Counted from the stretch's first letter, positions 16,280 to 25,853 are shown. The stretch: DNA of 64,000 bases from Bacteroidetes bacterium UBA6183 (GCA_002422865.1 DITN01000075.1:1-64000), one strand, 5' to 3'. The notes: a model not told the origin generated them from the letters alone. Numbers and translations: made by a program.

Positions 16280-17140
16280 ATGAATAAGTTTAAATTAACT
16301 GCAGTAATGATGCTTATTGCATCAGCTGCCATAGCCCAACCAAACAGCGGAGCTCCAATTATTGAGTTTCATAATTTGTTGATGATGATGTTGGGTGTAT
16401 TACTTTTTGTTCTTTTATTACTGGTGTTTACACTTCAAAAAGTAGTGTATATGCTTAAAATAGAATCTTCGGGCGGTAAATATCCGGTAGCTGAAGAGCA
16501 AACATTTTGGGAGAAAATACTAAGCCTAAAACCATTATCAGCAGAGAAGGATGTAGAGCTTGACCATGATTTTGATGGCATTAAAGAATTAAATAACCCG
16601 ATACCGGTTTGGTTTAACTTTTTGTTTTACGGAACCATCGTTATTGGTATCATTTATTTCCTAGCTTATCATGTGTTTGATGCTGCTCCGCTTCAAGCTA
16701 AAGAATACGAAACAGAGTTGAAAGTAGCAGAGGTATCAAAGCAAGAGTATATTAAAAAGGCGGGTAACTTAATAGATGAAAACAGTGTTACCTTATTAAC
16801 TGATCATGCTAAAATTGCCGAAGGTGCAAAAGTATACACCGCTAAATGTGCCGTTTGCCATGGCGAAAAAGGTGAAGGTAAAGTAGGACCAAACCTAACT
16901 GATGAGTATTGGATACACGGTGGTGATGTGAAGTCTATTTTTAAAACCATTAAATATGGTGTACCATCAAAAGGTATGGTGGCTTGGCAAAACTCCATGA
17001 ATGGGGCTCAAATGCAAGAATTGGCCAGTTATATTTTAACTTTACAAGGTACTAACCCTCCGGGAGCAAAAGAGCCTCAAGGAGAAAAAGTTGCCGCTGC
17101 AACAACAGCTGCTGTAACAGATAGTACTTCAGTACAATAA
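16280..17140 (+). CDS. ccoP: Cbb3 oxidase cytochrome c subunit CcoP
   Basis: 286 residues: a signal-like or first transmembrane N-terminus (MLIASAAIAQ), a second helix (about 32-55), the CcoP motif NNPIPVWFNFLFYGTIVIG with a further helix (about 105-130), then one cytochrome c domain with CAVCHGEKGEGKVGPNL (CxxCH about 195) and a candidate axial Met in VPSKGMVAW. Proteobacterial CcoP has two hemes c; only one CxxCH is present here. It passes electrons to the CcoO domain. An Ala/Thr-rich C-terminal tail follows. Confidence 0.95.
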   Translation: MNKFKLTAVMMLIASAAIAQPNSGAPIIEFHNLLMMMLGVLLFVLLLLVFTLQKVVYMLKIESSGGKYPVAEEQTFWEKILSLKPLSAEKDVELDHDFDGIKELNNPIPVWFNFLFYGTIVIGIIYFLAYHVFDAAPLQAKEYETELKVAEVSKQEYIKKAGNLIDENSVTLLTDHAKIAEGAKVYTAKCAVCHGEKGEGKVGPNLTDEYWIHGGDVKSIFKTIKYGVPSKGMVAWQNSMNGAQMQELASYILTLQGTNPPGAKEPQGEKVAAATTAAVTDSTSVQ

Positions 17141-17157
17141 CTTTAACAAAAAATAAA

Positions 17158-18576
17158 ATGTCTCATCAAGCAGTAGCACAAAGTGGTGAAAAATACCGCG
17201 ATAGTATTTCTTTAGTTGATAAAGGAGGAGATCGTAATTGGGTTTATCCCAAAAAGCCTAAAGGGCCGCTATACACGGGTCGCACATGGTTTAGTATTTC
17301 ACTAATGGTGCTGCTGTTTGCCGGGCCGTTTATTAAACTGAATGGTCATCCACTTTTATTGCTAAATGTGCTTGAGCGTAAGTTTATTATTTTAGGTATA
17401 CCATTTTGGCCACAGGATATGCCGCTGTTTGCATTGCTCATGCTTACGTTTGTGATGTTTATTATTGTGTTTACTGTTGTGTTTGGCCGCGTTTGGTGTG
17501 GTTGGGCTTGTCCGCAAACCATATTTATGGAAATGCTCTTCCGTAAAATAGAGTATTTTATAGAAGGTGATTTTAAAGCCCAAAAAAAACTAGACGACCA
17601 GTCTTGGAACACTGAAAAAATCATTAAAAAAACAGCTAAACATATTGTATTCTTTGCATTGTCAGTGCTTATTGCAAACACCTTTTTAAGTTATTTAATA
17701 GGTATTGATGAGGTGAAAATGTTAGTACTTGATGGCCCAATGGCTCACCTTGGTAAGTTTACTGCACTTATTATTTTCTCGGCCGTATTTTATGCCGTAT
17801 TCGCGAAATTCCGTGAAATAATTTGTATCGTAGTTTGTCCTTATGGCAGGTTACAAGGGTTGATGTTAGATAGAAATTCTATTGTGGTGGCTTACGATTT
17901 TTTACGTGGCGAACCTCGTGGTTTCAGAAAAAAAGGTGTTGAACAAAGTTTAGGTGACTGTGTGGATTGCAAACGCTGTGTGCAAGTTTGTCCAACCGGA
18001 ATTGATATTAGGAATGGAACCCAACTTGAGTGTATAAATTGTACAGCTTGTATTGATGAGTGTAACGATGTGATGACACACATTAATCAACCTAAAGGAT
18101 TAATTCGTTATGCTTCTCAAGAAGAAATAGCAAGTGGGAAAGTAAAACGTATTACACCAAGAAGTGCTGCATACACTGTTATACTATTGGTATTAATGGG
18201 TGTACTAAGTTATTTGTTGTTCACCCGAAAAGATGTTGATGCAACCGTATTGCGTACACCGGGTATGTTACATCAAACGCAAAACGATGGAAAAATAAGC
18301 AACATGTACAATTTTGAAGTGGTAAATAAAACATTTACTACCCAGCATATTGATTTAAAAATTACATCACCTGCGGGTGCAGAGTTAAAGATGGTAGATA
18401 GGGAAGGACATACCTTTGAATTGGGTGAAGATGGATTAGTAAAAGGTTCGTTCTTTATTATATTGCCTCAATCGGCAATTAAAACCAATAATACAGAAGC
18501 TAAAGTGGATGTATATAGCAATGGTAAATTAATGAATACCATTACCACAAATTTTGTTGCTCCTGTTAAATTTTAA
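17158..18576 (+). CDS. ccoG: Cbb3 assembly polyferredoxin CcoG
   Basis: 472 residues. Several transmembrane helices (about 42-62, 82-110, 155-180, 200-220, 340-358) surround a NapH-like motif WCGWACPQTIFMEMLF. A soluble double 4Fe-4S ferredoxin segment follows with CVDCKRCVQVCPTGID and CINCTACIDECND, and an Ig-like C-terminal domain closes the protein. CcoG (RdxA/FixG) reduces copper for delivery to cbb3 oxidase. It lies 17 bp after ccoP. Confidence 0.95.
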   Translation: MSHQAVAQSGEKYRDSISLVDKGGDRNWVYPKKPKGPLYTGRTWFSISLMVLLFAGPFIKLNGHPLLLLNVLERKFIILGIPFWPQDMPLFALLMLTFVMFIIVFTVVFGRVWCGWACPQTIFMEMLFRKIEYFIEGDFKAQKKLDDQSWNTEKIIKKTAKHIVFFALSVLIANTFLSYLIGIDEVKMLVLDGPMAHLGKFTALIIFSAVFYAVFAKFREIICIVVCPYGRLQGLMLDRNSIVVAYDFLRGEPRGFRKKGVEQSLGDCVDCKRCVQVCPTGIDIRNGTQLECINCTACIDECNDVMTHINQPKGLIRYASQEEIASGKVKRITPRSAAYTVILLVLMGVLSYLLFTRKDVDATVLRTPGMLHQTQNDGKISNMYNFEVVNKTFTTQHIDLKITSPAGAELKMVDREGHTFELGEDGLVKGSFFIILPQSAIKTNNTEAKVDVYSNGKLMNTITTNFVAPVKF

Positions 18577-18606
18577 AACATAAACGCACAAGTAAATCAA
18601 TTAAAA

Positions 18607-19038
18607 ATGAAAATTAACTGGGGTCATAAGTTGGTGTTTTTCGGATTATCGTTTATGTTTTTTGTGGCATTTATGGTTTATAAAATCAGTATGCAAAAAG
18701 TAGATTTGGTAGACGATAATTATTACGAAAAAGGGGTAAGATACCAAGATGAAATTAATAAATTTAGTGCCACAGAGGGTGTGGAAAGTGATATTACGTT
18801 CGACTTGAATAAGCAGTTAATTACTTTTAAAAGTAATACAGCAGGTTTATCGGGCAAGGCACTTTTTTACCGCCCAAGTGATGTTAACTTAGATTTTGAA
18901 ACCGATTTTGTATTAAACGAAAACGGTGAATATGTATACTCCACAGCTAAATTAACGAAGGGCGTTTGGAAGGTAACTTTCGAGTGGACATTAAATGGCA
19001 AGCTGATGGCGGCCGAAAAACAATTTGTGATTGAATGA
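18607..19038 (+). CDS. ccoH: FixH/CcoH family protein
   Basis: 143 residues: one N-terminal transmembrane helix (about 8-28), then VDLVDDNYYEKGVRYQDEIN, the conserved FixH signature in which a D-x-YY-x-G motif follows the helix, and a small beta domain. FixH/CcoH is needed for assembly and stability of cbb3 oxidase. The stop overlaps the start of the next gene (ATGA, 19035-19038), indicating translational coupling. Confidence 0.92.
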   Translation: MKINWGHKLVFFGLSFMFFVAFMVYKISMQKVDLVDDNYYEKGVRYQDEINKFSATEGVESDITFDLNKQLITFKSNTAGLSGKALFYRPSDVNLDFETDFVLNENGEYVYSTAKLTKGVWKVTFEWTLNGKLMAAEKQFVIE

Positions 19039-19757
19039 TTTTTTTAACGGCTTTCTTAACCGGATTATTGGGTAGTTTTCACTGCGCAGGTATGTGCGGC
19101 CCAATAGCTTTGGCCACGCCAACAGTTGGTGATACGGTTTTGCTGAAGGCGTTTGGAAAGTTACTTTACAACCTAGGTAGAATTACTACCTATGCAATTT
19201 TGGGAGCCTTATTGGGCACCTTCGGTCTTGGGTTAAAATTAGCAGGGTTACAACAAAGTATCAGCATTATAGCCGGAGTAATAATTATTTTAAGCGTATT
19301 GTTTACTTCAACCAAACTGAGTAAACTTACCATAAATCCTTTTAAATATGTAACAGGAGGTTTTATTTCAAAACTGTTTCAAACCAAAACATACTATGCA
19401 TTATTTGCCATTGGTATGTTAAACGGATTGTTGCCTTGTGGTTTTGTATACATAGGTTTGATAGGAGCTGTAGCAACACAAAATACATGGGAAGGCGCAT
19501 TGTTTATGGTGATGTTTGGCCTCGGAACTTTACCCATGATGTATGGTGTTTCATTAGTCGGACAGTTTTTGTCAATTACAACAAGAGGCAGTATTAATAA
19601 ATTTACGCCCTACTTTGCAGTACTTATTGGATGTTTATTCATCCTTCGTGGTTTAGGACTTGGGATTCCTTACGTTAGTCCGAAAATAAATGATAATACC
19701 ACCATTAACCAAGATTGTGGTGTGCCACACACAATTAGTACAATTGAGTCCAATTAA
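19035..19757 (+). CDS. SafE/DsbD-like membrane protein of the cbb3 cluster
   Basis: 240 residues with about six transmembrane helices. The N-terminus GLLGSFHCAGMCGPIALA carries the HCxGMCGP motif of the sulfite-exporter TauE/SafE subgroup (UreH/DsbD-like), which often occurs at the end of cbb3 operons. A second half-repeat signature is NGLLPCGFVYIGLIGA. The paired Cys in membrane motifs suggest copper or thiol handling during oxidase maturation; this is inferred from context. No terminator is evident immediately after it. Confidence 0.88.
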   Translation: MIFLTAFLTGLLGSFHCAGMCGPIALATPTVGDTVLLKAFGKLLYNLGRITTYAILGALLGTFGLGLKLAGLQQSISIIAGVIIILSVLFTSTKLSKLTINPFKYVTGGFISKLFQTKTYYALFAIGMLNGLLPCGFVYIGLIGAVATQNTWEGALFMVMFGLGTLPMMYGVSLVGQFLSITTRGSINKFTPYFAVLIGCLFILRGLGLGIPYVSPKINDNTTINQDCGVPHTISTIESN

Positions 19758-19792
19758 CGTTAATTTAACATACTGGTAACATTGCGGTTTTA

Positions 19793-19820
19793 TTGAACTG
19801 CACTTGTACGCATACTTTTG
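19793..19820 (+). promoter_or_regulatory. Promoter of the porin gene
   Basis: TTG (19793-19795), 17 bp, then TACTTTTG (19813-19820): a full match to the Bacteroidota -33/-7 pattern TTG-N17..23-TAnnTTTG. It gives a leader of about 37 nt before the GTG start at 19861. Confidence 0.7.
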
Positions 19821-19860
19821 CACCCAATTAACATTAATTATACTTTAAATTAACATTGGC

Positions 19861-21048
19861 GTGGCAAAGTTCTACCTAACATTTTTTCTAACACTTATCA
19901 CTTTAACAGGTTTCAGTCAAACCCCGGCACCTAAAAAGCAGTGGTTTGAATCATTCAACATCAGAGGTTATTCGCAAGTAAGATATAACAGGTTACTCGA
20001 AACCAACTCAAAACTTAAAAATGAGCAAGGAGATAGAAGTTGGGGAGAAAATGGCGGATTTTTCATCAGACGTATGCGTATTATTTTTAGCGGGCAGGTT
20101 AATGAGCGCGTATATTTTTACGTTCAACCTGATTTTGCAAGTAGCGCGTCATCAACGGGGCTGCACTTCAGTCAATTACGCGATGCTTATTTTGACGTAG
20201 GAATTGATAGTAAAAACGAATACAGGGTAAGAATAGGGCAAAGTAAAGTGCCTTTTGGTTTCGAGAATATGCAATCGAGCCAAAACCGTTTGCCATTAGA
20301 TAGAAATGATGCACTAAATAGTGCAGTTTCGAATGAACGCGATTTAGGTGTGTTTTTTTATTGGGCGCCAGCAAACGTGCGTAAACTATATACCAGTTTA
20401 GTTAATGATGGTTTAAAAGGTTCTGGTGATTATGGCGTATTTGGTGTTGGTGCGTATAACGGACAAACGGCTAATAAGCCTGAACAAAATAATGAACCTC
20501 ATGTTGTTGCACGTTTAACTTATCCATTTAAAATTAAGAATCAAATTGTAGAAATGGGCTTGCAAGGATATACCGGAAGCTATGTAGTAACAAGCGACCA
20601 ATTAACTGCAGGTGTTAAAATAAATGCTAACAAGTCGTATTTAGATCAACGTCTTGCGGCATCATTCATTCTTTATCCTAAACCTTTTGGTATTCAAGCG
20701 GAGTATAATATTGGTAAAGGCCCCGAGTACAATAAAAACACAGACTCTATAGAAGTTCGAAATTTGCATGGTGGTTACATCACCGCTTCTTACAAAAAAG
20801 ATTTTGGTAATCAAACCATCATACCTTTTAGTCGTTACCATTATTACCAAGGTGGTAAAAAACACGAAACAGATGCACGCAGTTATGAGGTGAACGAATT
20901 GGAAATAGGAGTGGAGTGGCAACCTAATAAGAACTTCGAATTGGTAGCTATGTACACCATGTCGGAGCGTAGGTTTGAAGACCATAAGTTGTCTAATAAT
21001 TTTCAAACAGGAAATTTATTGCGTTTGCAAGCACAGCTAAACTTCTAA
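19861..21048 (+). CDS. Phosphate-selective porin O/P-like outer-membrane protein
   Basis: 395 residues with a signal peptide (KFYLTFFLTLITLTGFSQ) and a 16-strand porin-type pattern of alternating residues to the C-terminal Phe (LLRLQAQLNF). The block FNIRGYSQVRYN...FFIRRMRIIFSGQVNERVYF...RIGQSKVPFGFE is characteristic of the OprO/OprP-like family in Bacteroidota. The start is GTG; no in-frame ATG lies before the signal peptide. It has its own promoter and terminator, so it is not part of the cbb3 operon. The ion it conducts cannot be read here. Confidence 0.88.
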   Translation: MAKFYLTFFLTLITLTGFSQTPAPKKQWFESFNIRGYSQVRYNRLLETNSKLKNEQGDRSWGENGGFFIRRMRIIFSGQVNERVYFYVQPDFASSASSTGLHFSQLRDAYFDVGIDSKNEYRVRIGQSKVPFGFENMQSSQNRLPLDRNDALNSAVSNERDLGVFFYWAPANVRKLYTSLVNDGLKGSGDYGVFGVGAYNGQTANKPEQNNEPHVVARLTYPFKIKNQIVEMGLQGYTGSYVVTSDQLTAGVKINANKSYLDQRLAASFILYPKPFGIQAEYNIGKGPEYNKNTDSIEVRNLHGGYITASYKKDFGNQTIIPFSRYHYYQGGKKHETDARSYEVNELEIGVEWQPNKNFELVAMYTMSERRFEDHKLSNNFQTGNLLRLQAQLNF

Positions 21049-21066
21049 TTTATCACGATAAATAAT

Positions 21067-21097
21067 AATGCCTGCAACTTTTAATTGCAGGCATTTT
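21067..21097 (+). terminator. Terminator after the porin gene
   Basis: ATGCCTGCAA (21068-21077) pairs perfectly with TTGCAGGCAT (21085-21094) around a 7-nt loop, followed by TTTGTGTTTT. It lies between convergent genes and may serve both strands. Confidence 0.85.
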
Positions 21098-21110
21098 GTG
21101 TTTTATTCAA

Positions 21111-21629
21111 TCAGGTTTTTTTAAGCGCCAACCATTCAATTACACCTGCTGTCTCATCAACACGTTTAAAACCGTTTTTTTCCAATACTTTTTGCGAAGA
21201 AATATTGTCGGAAGGCGTTTTAGCTTTGATGGCCTTTAGCGATTCGTTGTTAAATCCCCATTTCATTAATGCGGCTAATGCTTCTGTTGCAAATCCTTTG
21301 TTGTGGTACCTTACATCAATACCATATCCAACCTCCGATTCGCCTAATTCATCTGGTTTACCTGCAAAACCAATTCCACCAATGCTTACATTTTCTGCTT
21401 TTAAAATAATTTCCCAATTGGTGTACCATTGGTAATCTGCCGGATAATGTTTTGTGGCATACAGCCAAAATACAATGGCTTCCTCCAAATCTTTTAATGT
21501 TTTTGGGTCGTTTTGTTTAGGTTGATAATTGATGCCAAGCGAGATGGCTAAACCTCTAGGACTGCTTTTTAGCAGTTTAATTTGTTGATGTTTAAGTGCA
21601 ATAAGTTTTAATCGGGGTGTCTCTATCAT
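21111..21629 (-). CDS. GNAT acetyltransferase
   Basis: 172 residues with an IETPRLKLIAL opening and GNAT motif A as SEVGYGIDVRYHNKGFATEA (about 105-124), followed by NISSQKVLEKNGFKRVDE, typical of the RimJ/RimL-like acetyltransferase_3 branch. Substrate unknown. It starts just downstream of the yebC terminator, so it has its own promoter or relies on read-through. Confidence 0.83.
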   Translation of the reverse strand: MIETPRLKLIALKHQQIKLLKSSPRGLAISLGINYQPKQNDPKTLKDLEEAIVFWLYATKHYPADYQWYTNWEIILKAENVSIGGIGFAGKPDELGESEVGYGIDVRYHNKGFATEALAALMKWGFNNESLKAIKAKTPSDNISSQKVLEKNGFKRVDETAGVIEWLALKKT

Positions 21630-21636
21630 AAGGGCA

Positions 21637-21665
21637 AAAAAAAGCGCTCTTTGAACAAGAGCGCT
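21637..21665 (-). terminator. Terminator after yebC
   Basis: AGCGCTCTT (21643-21651) and AAGAGCGCT (21657-21665) form a perfect 9-bp stem with a 5-nt loop. On the minus strand a run of eight T follows (A-run 21636-21643 on the plus strand). Confidence 0.88.
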
Positions 21666-21677
21666 AATGTTATTTAA

Positions 21678-22388
21678 TTATTTGATATTGGTCCAAACGT
21701 TGGTAATATCATCATCATCTTCAATCAAATCTAATAATAAATGTACTTCTTGTTCTTGTTCTTCAGTTAACTCAACAGTTGTGGTTGGTATACGTTGTAA
21801 CTCTGCATTGGTAATTTCAAACTTACGTTCTTCTAATGCTTTTTGCATAGAACCAAATTCTGTAAATGGAACAGAGATAGCAATGTGTCCTTCACCATCA
21901 TCTTCCATCTCTTCCATGCCGTAATCAATCAACTCAAGTTCTAATTCTTCAAGGTTTATACCATTGTTCGGAATACGGAAAATGCCTTTACGTTCAAACA
22001 TAAAATCAAGGGAACCACTAACCATTAACTGACCGCCTTTTTTGTTAAAATAACTTCTTAGGTTTGCAACGGTACGTGTTGGGTTATCTGTGGCAGTTTC
22101 AATCACCATTACCACACCGTGCGGGCCTTTTCCTTCGTATACTACTTCTTCAAAATCTTTATCTTGTTTACTTGATGCACGAGAAATTGCAGCATCAATA
22201 TTGGCTTTGGGCATGTTAGCAGCCTTGGCGTTTGCAATAATAGCGCGCAAACGAGAGTTGCCATCAGGGTCGCCACCGCCAGCTTTAACAGCAATTGCAA
22301 TCTCTTTCCCTATTTTGGTAAATGTACGGCTCATTTTATTGTAACGAGCGAACATCTTATGTTTACGTTTCTCAAATACGCGTCCCAT
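21678..22388 (-). CDS. yebC: YebC/PmpR family protein
   Basis: 236 residues, the standard length. The N-terminus (FTKIGKEIAIAVKAGGGDPDGNSRLR) and NMPKANIDAAISRAS are the family signatures, then YEGKGPHGVVMVIETATDN (domain 2) and FMFERKGIF. Members were annotated as transcription regulators, and some are now described as acting on translation of difficult peptide stretches (TACO1-like). Cytoplasmic. It starts MGRVFEKRKHKMFARYNKM, a basic extension seen in Bacteroidota homologues. Confidence 0.95.
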   Translation of the reverse strand: MGRVFEKRKHKMFARYNKMSRTFTKIGKEIAIAVKAGGGDPDGNSRLRAIIANAKAANMPKANIDAAISRASSKQDKDFEEVVYEGKGPHGVVMVIETATDNPTRTVANLRSYFNKKGGQLMVSGSLDFMFERKGIFRIPNNGINLEELELELIDYGMEEMEDDGEGHIAISVPFTEFGSMQKALEERKFEITNAELQRIPTTTVELTEEQEQEVHLLLDLIEDDDDITNVWTNIK

Positions 22389-22450
22389 GCTATGTTAGTA
22401 TTAAAAATTAAGTTGCAATTTTCGGTAAATAAAAGCTAATGCGCAAGTGT

Positions 22451-24145
22451 TTAAAAATCCCACCTGCGTTCGTTAAAATTCCACCTTAAGGTACCGTTCA
22501 CCAATATGGCTTCTGTTTTAAACTGATTGAGTTCGCTGTTGGTTTTACGGTAAGCTAGTTGTAAATCAATAAATAAATTGTGTTTTACCATATAACTTAT
22601 TAATAAATCAGAAATTAATAAAGTGGTTTTTACACCTTGTGCAATTTCGTTTCCATATTCTTTGGGAAGTGATTTTGAATTGTACGGAAGTGCTATGTTT
22701 TTACCCCAGTTGCTTCCGTTGGTATCATTGCCATACGCTGCAAAAATTAACGTTGCTTTTAAACTTAATCTGTTTACCGGCTGGTAATGTAGTACGGCAA
22801 CATGCTCGTAGAAGTTAGCACCCAATGGATGTGCCATGTTCTGGTTGTAATTAACATAAGCATTTAGTGCATTAAAAGAAGTATACATATATGGGCGAGC
22901 AATATTCAATTCATATTGTGCATCAAAGTTTTTTACACCAAAAACATCAATGTATTTTAAACCAAGTTGCGTGGCCCATTTATTGCCAAACCAGCCATTG
23001 CGTGCAAGCATATCTTTTATTCTAAACTCACTAATTACTCCTTGTCCGTACAACTGGAAATGTTTGGCAAAATTGTATTTAAAATCGGCCCCTAAAATTA
23101 CCTTATCAGGACTGTTCAATCCGTTTTCTACAGGTTTGTAGAATATAATCGGGTTTAAATATTCTAAGTCGTAACCGGTGCTGTTGTAACCGCTATCACG
23201 TTGAAAAGAAACGGTTTGAAATAAACCAATGTTTAAATTCTTGCTCAGGTTAACATTAGCGTATGTGGTGGCATAATAATGTCGTTTAGGTAAATTACGT
23301 TGGTTGGCAGGATTCCAATCGTATATCTGCCCCCAAATGTTGGTGTAATTTATACGCCAGAAACGTGTATTTGCGCGCACAAAAAAATGGTCGCGGCTAA
23401 AATCACTCAAATAAAAAGTACGAAAACCATTGCCTAAAAAATTACGGCCATGGCCCATTTGTACATCAATAAATTTGTTGGGTTGATATACAATGTAACC
23501 ACTGGCCGTGTTGTGATTGATGGTTACAATACTCGTGTCTGAGTACTCCTTTAAAAAAGATGCTCCTGGAACCACTTTATTATTGGTGTAATATTCTTTG
23601 GTCCAACTATTAAGTGCAATTATTTCGTTGCTGAAAGTGGTTAAAAAACCAAGTGATTTGCCGATGTTTCCCCTTAACTCAACTCCTCTATTGTTTATTC
23701 TTACAATGTGTTCTAACCTCGTATCGTAACCGCCTTGTAAATAGGTAACCGGATTAATAGATAAATTAAAATCAGGATGTTTAATGCCATAAAATGCCGA
23801 TTTGTATTTAAACACCCCAAGAAGTTTTGTTTTGCTTAAACTCGATTCTGCGTTGGTAAACTCAAAATTATCGCTTTGCAGGTAGTCTAAATTAAAATAA
23901 TCAACCTTACTTAATTTTGCTCCGGTAATATCAAAGCTATCAACATATGAAGCAATACGGTTTCGTTGGAAAGCTTTTGAGGTGGTATTAAACTCTTGGG
24001 GCATGGCCAATCTGCCAGATTTTATCTCAAACCTATCCAACAAGTGTTGCGAATAAGAGTTCAATGGAATATAAGAGCCTTGTGCTATAACCTGAATGGT
24101 GATAACACAAAGAGCTAATAGTAAATGTATATGTTTCAATTTCAT
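22451..24145 (-). CDS. Wzi/RemB-like outer-membrane beta-barrel protein (copy 1)
   Basis: 564 residues with a signal peptide ending VIAQ. A recurring block YIPLNSYSQHLLDRFEIKSG, VDVQMGHGRNFLGNGFRTFYLS-like strands (here FIDVQMGHGRNFLGNG) and a C-terminal barrel ending WNFNERRWDF suggest an outer-membrane barrel resembling capsule-assembly Wzi or the gliding protein RemB. The gene is a tandem paralogue of the one at 24159-25853: the two share YLNP.IFYKPV, YVNYNQ.MAHPLGANF and YGNDTNGSNWG blocks. They are separated by 13 bp and probably cotranscribed. Function is inferred; RemB-type annotation is from memory. Confidence 0.7.
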   Translation of the reverse strand: MKLKHIHLLLALCVITIQVIAQGSYIPLNSYSQHLLDRFEIKSGRLAMPQEFNTTSKAFQRNRIASYVDSFDITGAKLSKVDYFNLDYLQSDNFEFTNAESSLSKTKLLGVFKYKSAFYGIKHPDFNLSINPVTYLQGGYDTRLEHIVRINNRGVELRGNIGKSLGFLTTFSNEIIALNSWTKEYYTNNKVVPGASFLKEYSDTSIVTINHNTASGYIVYQPNKFIDVQMGHGRNFLGNGFRTFYLSDFSRDHFFVRANTRFWRINYTNIWGQIYDWNPANQRNLPKRHYYATTYANVNLSKNLNIGLFQTVSFQRDSGYNSTGYDLEYLNPIIFYKPVENGLNSPDKVILGADFKYNFAKHFQLYGQGVISEFRIKDMLARNGWFGNKWATQLGLKYIDVFGVKNFDAQYELNIARPYMYTSFNALNAYVNYNQNMAHPLGANFYEHVAVLHYQPVNRLSLKATLIFAAYGNDTNGSNWGKNIALPYNSKSLPKEYGNEIAQGVKTTLLISDLLISYMVKHNLFIDLQLAYRKTNSELNQFKTEAILVNGTLRWNFNERRWDF

Positions 24146-24158
24146 TAAATGCTAAATT

Positions 24159-25853
24159 TTAAAAATTACACTCCCTGGTGTTCATGTTCCATCTTACACC
24201 AAGTCCAACATTAAACATCTCCGATTTAAATACGTCCAACTCGCTAGTTTGGTTTCTGTATGAAATTTGAAGCTCTGCAAATAAGTTATGTTTTAACATG
24301 TAACTAAATGTTGGCGCAATAATCAGTAGATTGGTTTTAACACCTTGCCCAATATAATTACCAAATTCACGCATACGTGTATCATAACTTAACGAAATAT
24401 TTCGCCCCCAGTTACTGCCATTGGTATCATTACCATAATGACTAAAACTAAAGAGGGTATTAATAAATAACCTCTCGGTAGGTTGATACCTTACTATGGC
24501 CAGTGCTTCTCTAAAGTTGGCACCTAATGGGTGAGCCATGCTTTGGTTGTAATTTACGTAAGCATTTTTAGGATTAAACGAAGTATACGAGTATGGCCTT
24601 GCCTGATTGTACTCCAGTTGTAAATCAAGATTGGACACTTTAAACAGATCAATACATTTTAAACCTATCTGATAGGCTTCTTTATTTCCCCACCATCCGG
24701 TTGTGGTTAAGCGTTTGTTGATGTTCATTTCGGATAATACAAATTGTCCGTATAACTGATATTTTTTCGCAAAGTTGTATTTAAAATCAAATCCAAGTAT
24801 GTTTTTATCAGGACTATTCAACGTGTTGTCAACGGCATTATAAAACATTACCGGATTTAAATATTGTAAATCATAACCACGGCTTTCATGGCCAGAATCG
24901 CGCTGAAAAACGGTGGTTTCAAACAACCCAATATTTAGTTTTTTAGTAAGGTTTATACTTGCATGAGTGGTGGCGTAATAGTGTCGTTTTACAATGCTGG
25001 ATCTATTAACAAAGGGCGTGTAATCGTATAGGTAGCCATAAATATTGGTGTAGTTAATTTTCCAAATACGGGTATTCACGCGTAAAAATAAATTATTGGT
25101 AGAGAAGTCGGAGCGCATTAGTGATCGGTAGCCATTACCAATAAAATTTTTGCCATGCCCAAATTGAAAATCAACATATTTACCTGCCTGGTAAGCCATA
25201 TAACCCGATGCGTTCCAATAACTAAAAAGGTATTTGTCGTTTGGTTTGTAGGTGTTTGTATTGATGAAGTTTTGTCCGGCAAGTACATTGTACTGGTTGT
25301 AGTACTCTAAATTCCATCCATTTAAACTTTGTATTTCTTCGGCAGTTTCTGTAAAAAAACTGAAGTTCTTACCAATTCGGCCTCTGATATTTATACCTCT
25401 GTTAACAAAATAAGGTAATCTGTCATTTCGTTTGGTATCGTATTCACCTCTTATGTACACAACAGGATTTACGATTAATTCAAAATCAGGAATTAATACG
25501 GCATAGGCAGCTGCTTTGTATTTGTATAAGCCGGTGTTTTTAAAACTCTTTTTCGATTTACTTCTTTCACTTAAGCTAAATTCAAAATTATCGTTTTTAA
25601 GATATTCTAAATTAAATCGATCTTGTTTGCTCAAGTTGCTGCTATCATATGCGTTGGCATAATTAGCAATTCTGCTTCTTGAGTATGCTTTTGCCGTGGT
25701 GTTAAATTGTTTTGGGTTAGCAAGTTCTCCTGATTTTATTTCAAGCCTATCAATTAAGTGCATGCTGTATGAACCTAACGGAACATAAGCACCTTGGGCA
25801 AAAGCAGGTTTAATCCAATATATTAAGAGAATACAAGTGAATAAATATCTCAT
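24159..25853 (-). CDS. Wzi/RemB-like outer-membrane beta-barrel protein (copy 2)
   Basis: 564 residues from ATG 25853, chosen because it gives a clean signal peptide (MRYLFTCILLIYWIKPAFAQ); the frame extends five codons upstream. It has the same layout as copy 1, with AYVPLGSYSMHLIDRLEIKSG, YVDFQFGHGKNFIGNGYRS and YVNYNQSMAHPLGANF. The close family resemblance but clear divergence points to an old tandem duplication. It could act in surface polysaccharide display or gliding, in line with PorQ and other type IX components nearby, but this is inference. Confidence 0.7.
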   Translation of the reverse strand: MRYLFTCILLIYWIKPAFAQGAYVPLGSYSMHLIDRLEIKSGELANPKQFNTTAKAYSRSRIANYANAYDSSNLSKQDRFNLEYLKNDNFEFSLSERSKSKKSFKNTGLYKYKAAAYAVLIPDFELIVNPVVYIRGEYDTKRNDRLPYFVNRGINIRGRIGKNFSFFTETAEEIQSLNGWNLEYYNQYNVLAGQNFINTNTYKPNDKYLFSYWNASGYMAYQAGKYVDFQFGHGKNFIGNGYRSLMRSDFSTNNLFLRVNTRIWKINYTNIYGYLYDYTPFVNRSSIVKRHYYATTHASINLTKKLNIGLFETTVFQRDSGHESRGYDLQYLNPVMFYNAVDNTLNSPDKNILGFDFKYNFAKKYQLYGQFVLSEMNINKRLTTTGWWGNKEAYQIGLKCIDLFKVSNLDLQLEYNQARPYSYTSFNPKNAYVNYNQSMAHPLGANFREALAIVRYQPTERLFINTLFSFSHYGNDTNGSNWGRNISLSYDTRMREFGNYIGQGVKTNLLIIAPTFSYMLKHNLFAELQISYRNQTSELDVFKSEMFNVGLGVRWNMNTRECNF

